From an uncultured Bacilli bacterium (GTDB lineage Bacteria; Bacillota_I; Bacilli_A; RF39; UBA660), in NCBI GenBank assembly GCA_947598455.1, contig CANQFI010000094.1, forward strand, positions 1 to 5,800: 5,800 nucleotides of DNA, given 5' to 3'. Position numbers and translations under genes: made by a program. The stretch's first letter is position 1, and each line of letters opens with the position of its first letter. Below, piece after piece: positions 5,486 to 5,800 of this stretch. The notes beneath the pieces were generated by a model. It was not told the DNA's origin. It did no database searches and worked only from the letters and a program-made list of their open reading frames with translations.

Positions 5486-5800
5486 ATTTAACAAATTATA
5501 CCTCAGAATAAAAAACTCAAAAGGTTTTCACGATACAAATGTAAAAATTATACAATTAAATTTCTCTAAATTTTATATTTCAATAATATTTCCCATATTG
5601 ACAATATAAAAAGTTTTAAAATAGTTAAAATCTTTAATAATAACTCTATGAAATTCAACATGTAAAAATTGTTTACTTAATATTCTTAATACAAACATTA
5701 ATTATAAAAAATAACATATAATCTATTTTCTTTTTTAATTATTAATTAAAATGTAACTGCTTAATACCTATACTTACAATTTTTAGTTTTCCTTTGGTTT
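5486..5800. other. AT-rich intergenic stretch without a convincing gene
   Basis: Stops are frequent in all frames, and no ribosome site followed by a usable ORF is visible on either strand. No GC-containing structured RNA, tRNA or rRNA is seen. Visible elements are a TTGACA at 5598-5603 without a matching -10, a TATAAT at 5717-5722 without a -35, an AT-only imperfect hairpin around 5697-5746, and the small inverted repeat at 5661-5677. At the right edge the minus strand could read K-P-K-E-N-stop (5800-5783), perhaps the tail of a converging gene, but six codons are too few to claim it. Confidence 0.6.
5661..5677. repeat. Imperfect TGTAAA/TTTACt inverted repeat
   Basis: TGTAAA (5661-5666) faces TTTACT (5672-5677) across five bases, an imperfect copy of the TGTAAA/TTTACA pairs upstream of deoD. 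A further lone TGTAAA is at 5540-5545. It may be a chance match in AT-rich DNA or an operator for a gene beyond the window. Confidence 0.2.

Noticed and set aside
5697..5746. AT-only hairpin with A- and T-runs as a terminator
   Set aside because: It has no GC pairs, an internal loop and a large loop; such pairings arise by chance at this base composition.
1..5800. CRISPR arrays, insertion sequences, tRNA/rRNA genes or prophage remnants
   Set aside because: No regularly spaced repeats, transposase or integrase motifs, or GC-richer structured RNA segments were seen on either strand.

Overview
This window looks like chromosome from a very AT-rich, low-GC Gram-positive bacterium. Codons are strongly A/T-biased, Shine-Dalgarno sites are purine-rich (AAGGAG, AGGAG, AAAGAGG), hairpins are followed by T-tracts, and many proteins carry single membrane anchors. 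All eight tryptophans in the predicted proteins are TGG and no gene has an internal TGA, which argues for the standard code (11) rather than the Mycoplasma/Spiroplasma code. A Bacilli-type lineage (Erysipelotrichia, Acholeplasma-like, or uncultured gut groups such as RF39) would fit. That placement is an inference from composition and gene style, not a search result.

Layout. Positions 1-3529 hold a leftward cluster, in transcription order: a 429-aa tail-anchored protein (3529-2240), a short membrane-anchored protein (2168-1662), a small PH-like protein (1658-1206), a 379-aa bitopic protein with a beta-rich outer domain (1191-52), and the first codons of another gene (13-1) running off the left edge. 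The last four genes are 3-38 nt apart and probably form one operon. The 429-aa gene is separated from them by a terminator hairpin that overlaps a second, mutually exclusive palindrome, so read-through may be partial or regulated. Positions 3530-3789 are a divergent promoter region with candidate promoters on both strands and two inverted repeats. Positions 3790-5474 hold a rightward two-gene operon, deoD-add, overlapping by ATGA and closed by a hairpin terminator at about 5458-5485. The rest, to 5800, is AT-rich and has no convincing gene.

How the genes work together. deoD and add form a compact purine-nucleoside salvage pathway: Add deaminates adenosine to inosine, and the phosphorylase splits inosine to hypoxanthine plus (deoxy)ribose 1-phosphate. 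The phosphorylase has Asn where the Escherichia coli enzyme has its catalytic Asp204, a change expected to favour 6-oxopurines, which is what Add supplies.

The leftward cluster is the possible undescribed system. My reading, from motifs only, is a membrane-tethered HipA/CtkA-like fold lacking kinase catalytic residues, a membrane-anchored thioredoxin-like fold lacking CxxC, a bacterial PH-like domain, and a bitopic protein with a propeller-like outer domain. Two catalytically dead folds together on a membrane suggest sensing, scaffolding or envelope maintenance rather than enzymology, but the function is unknown.
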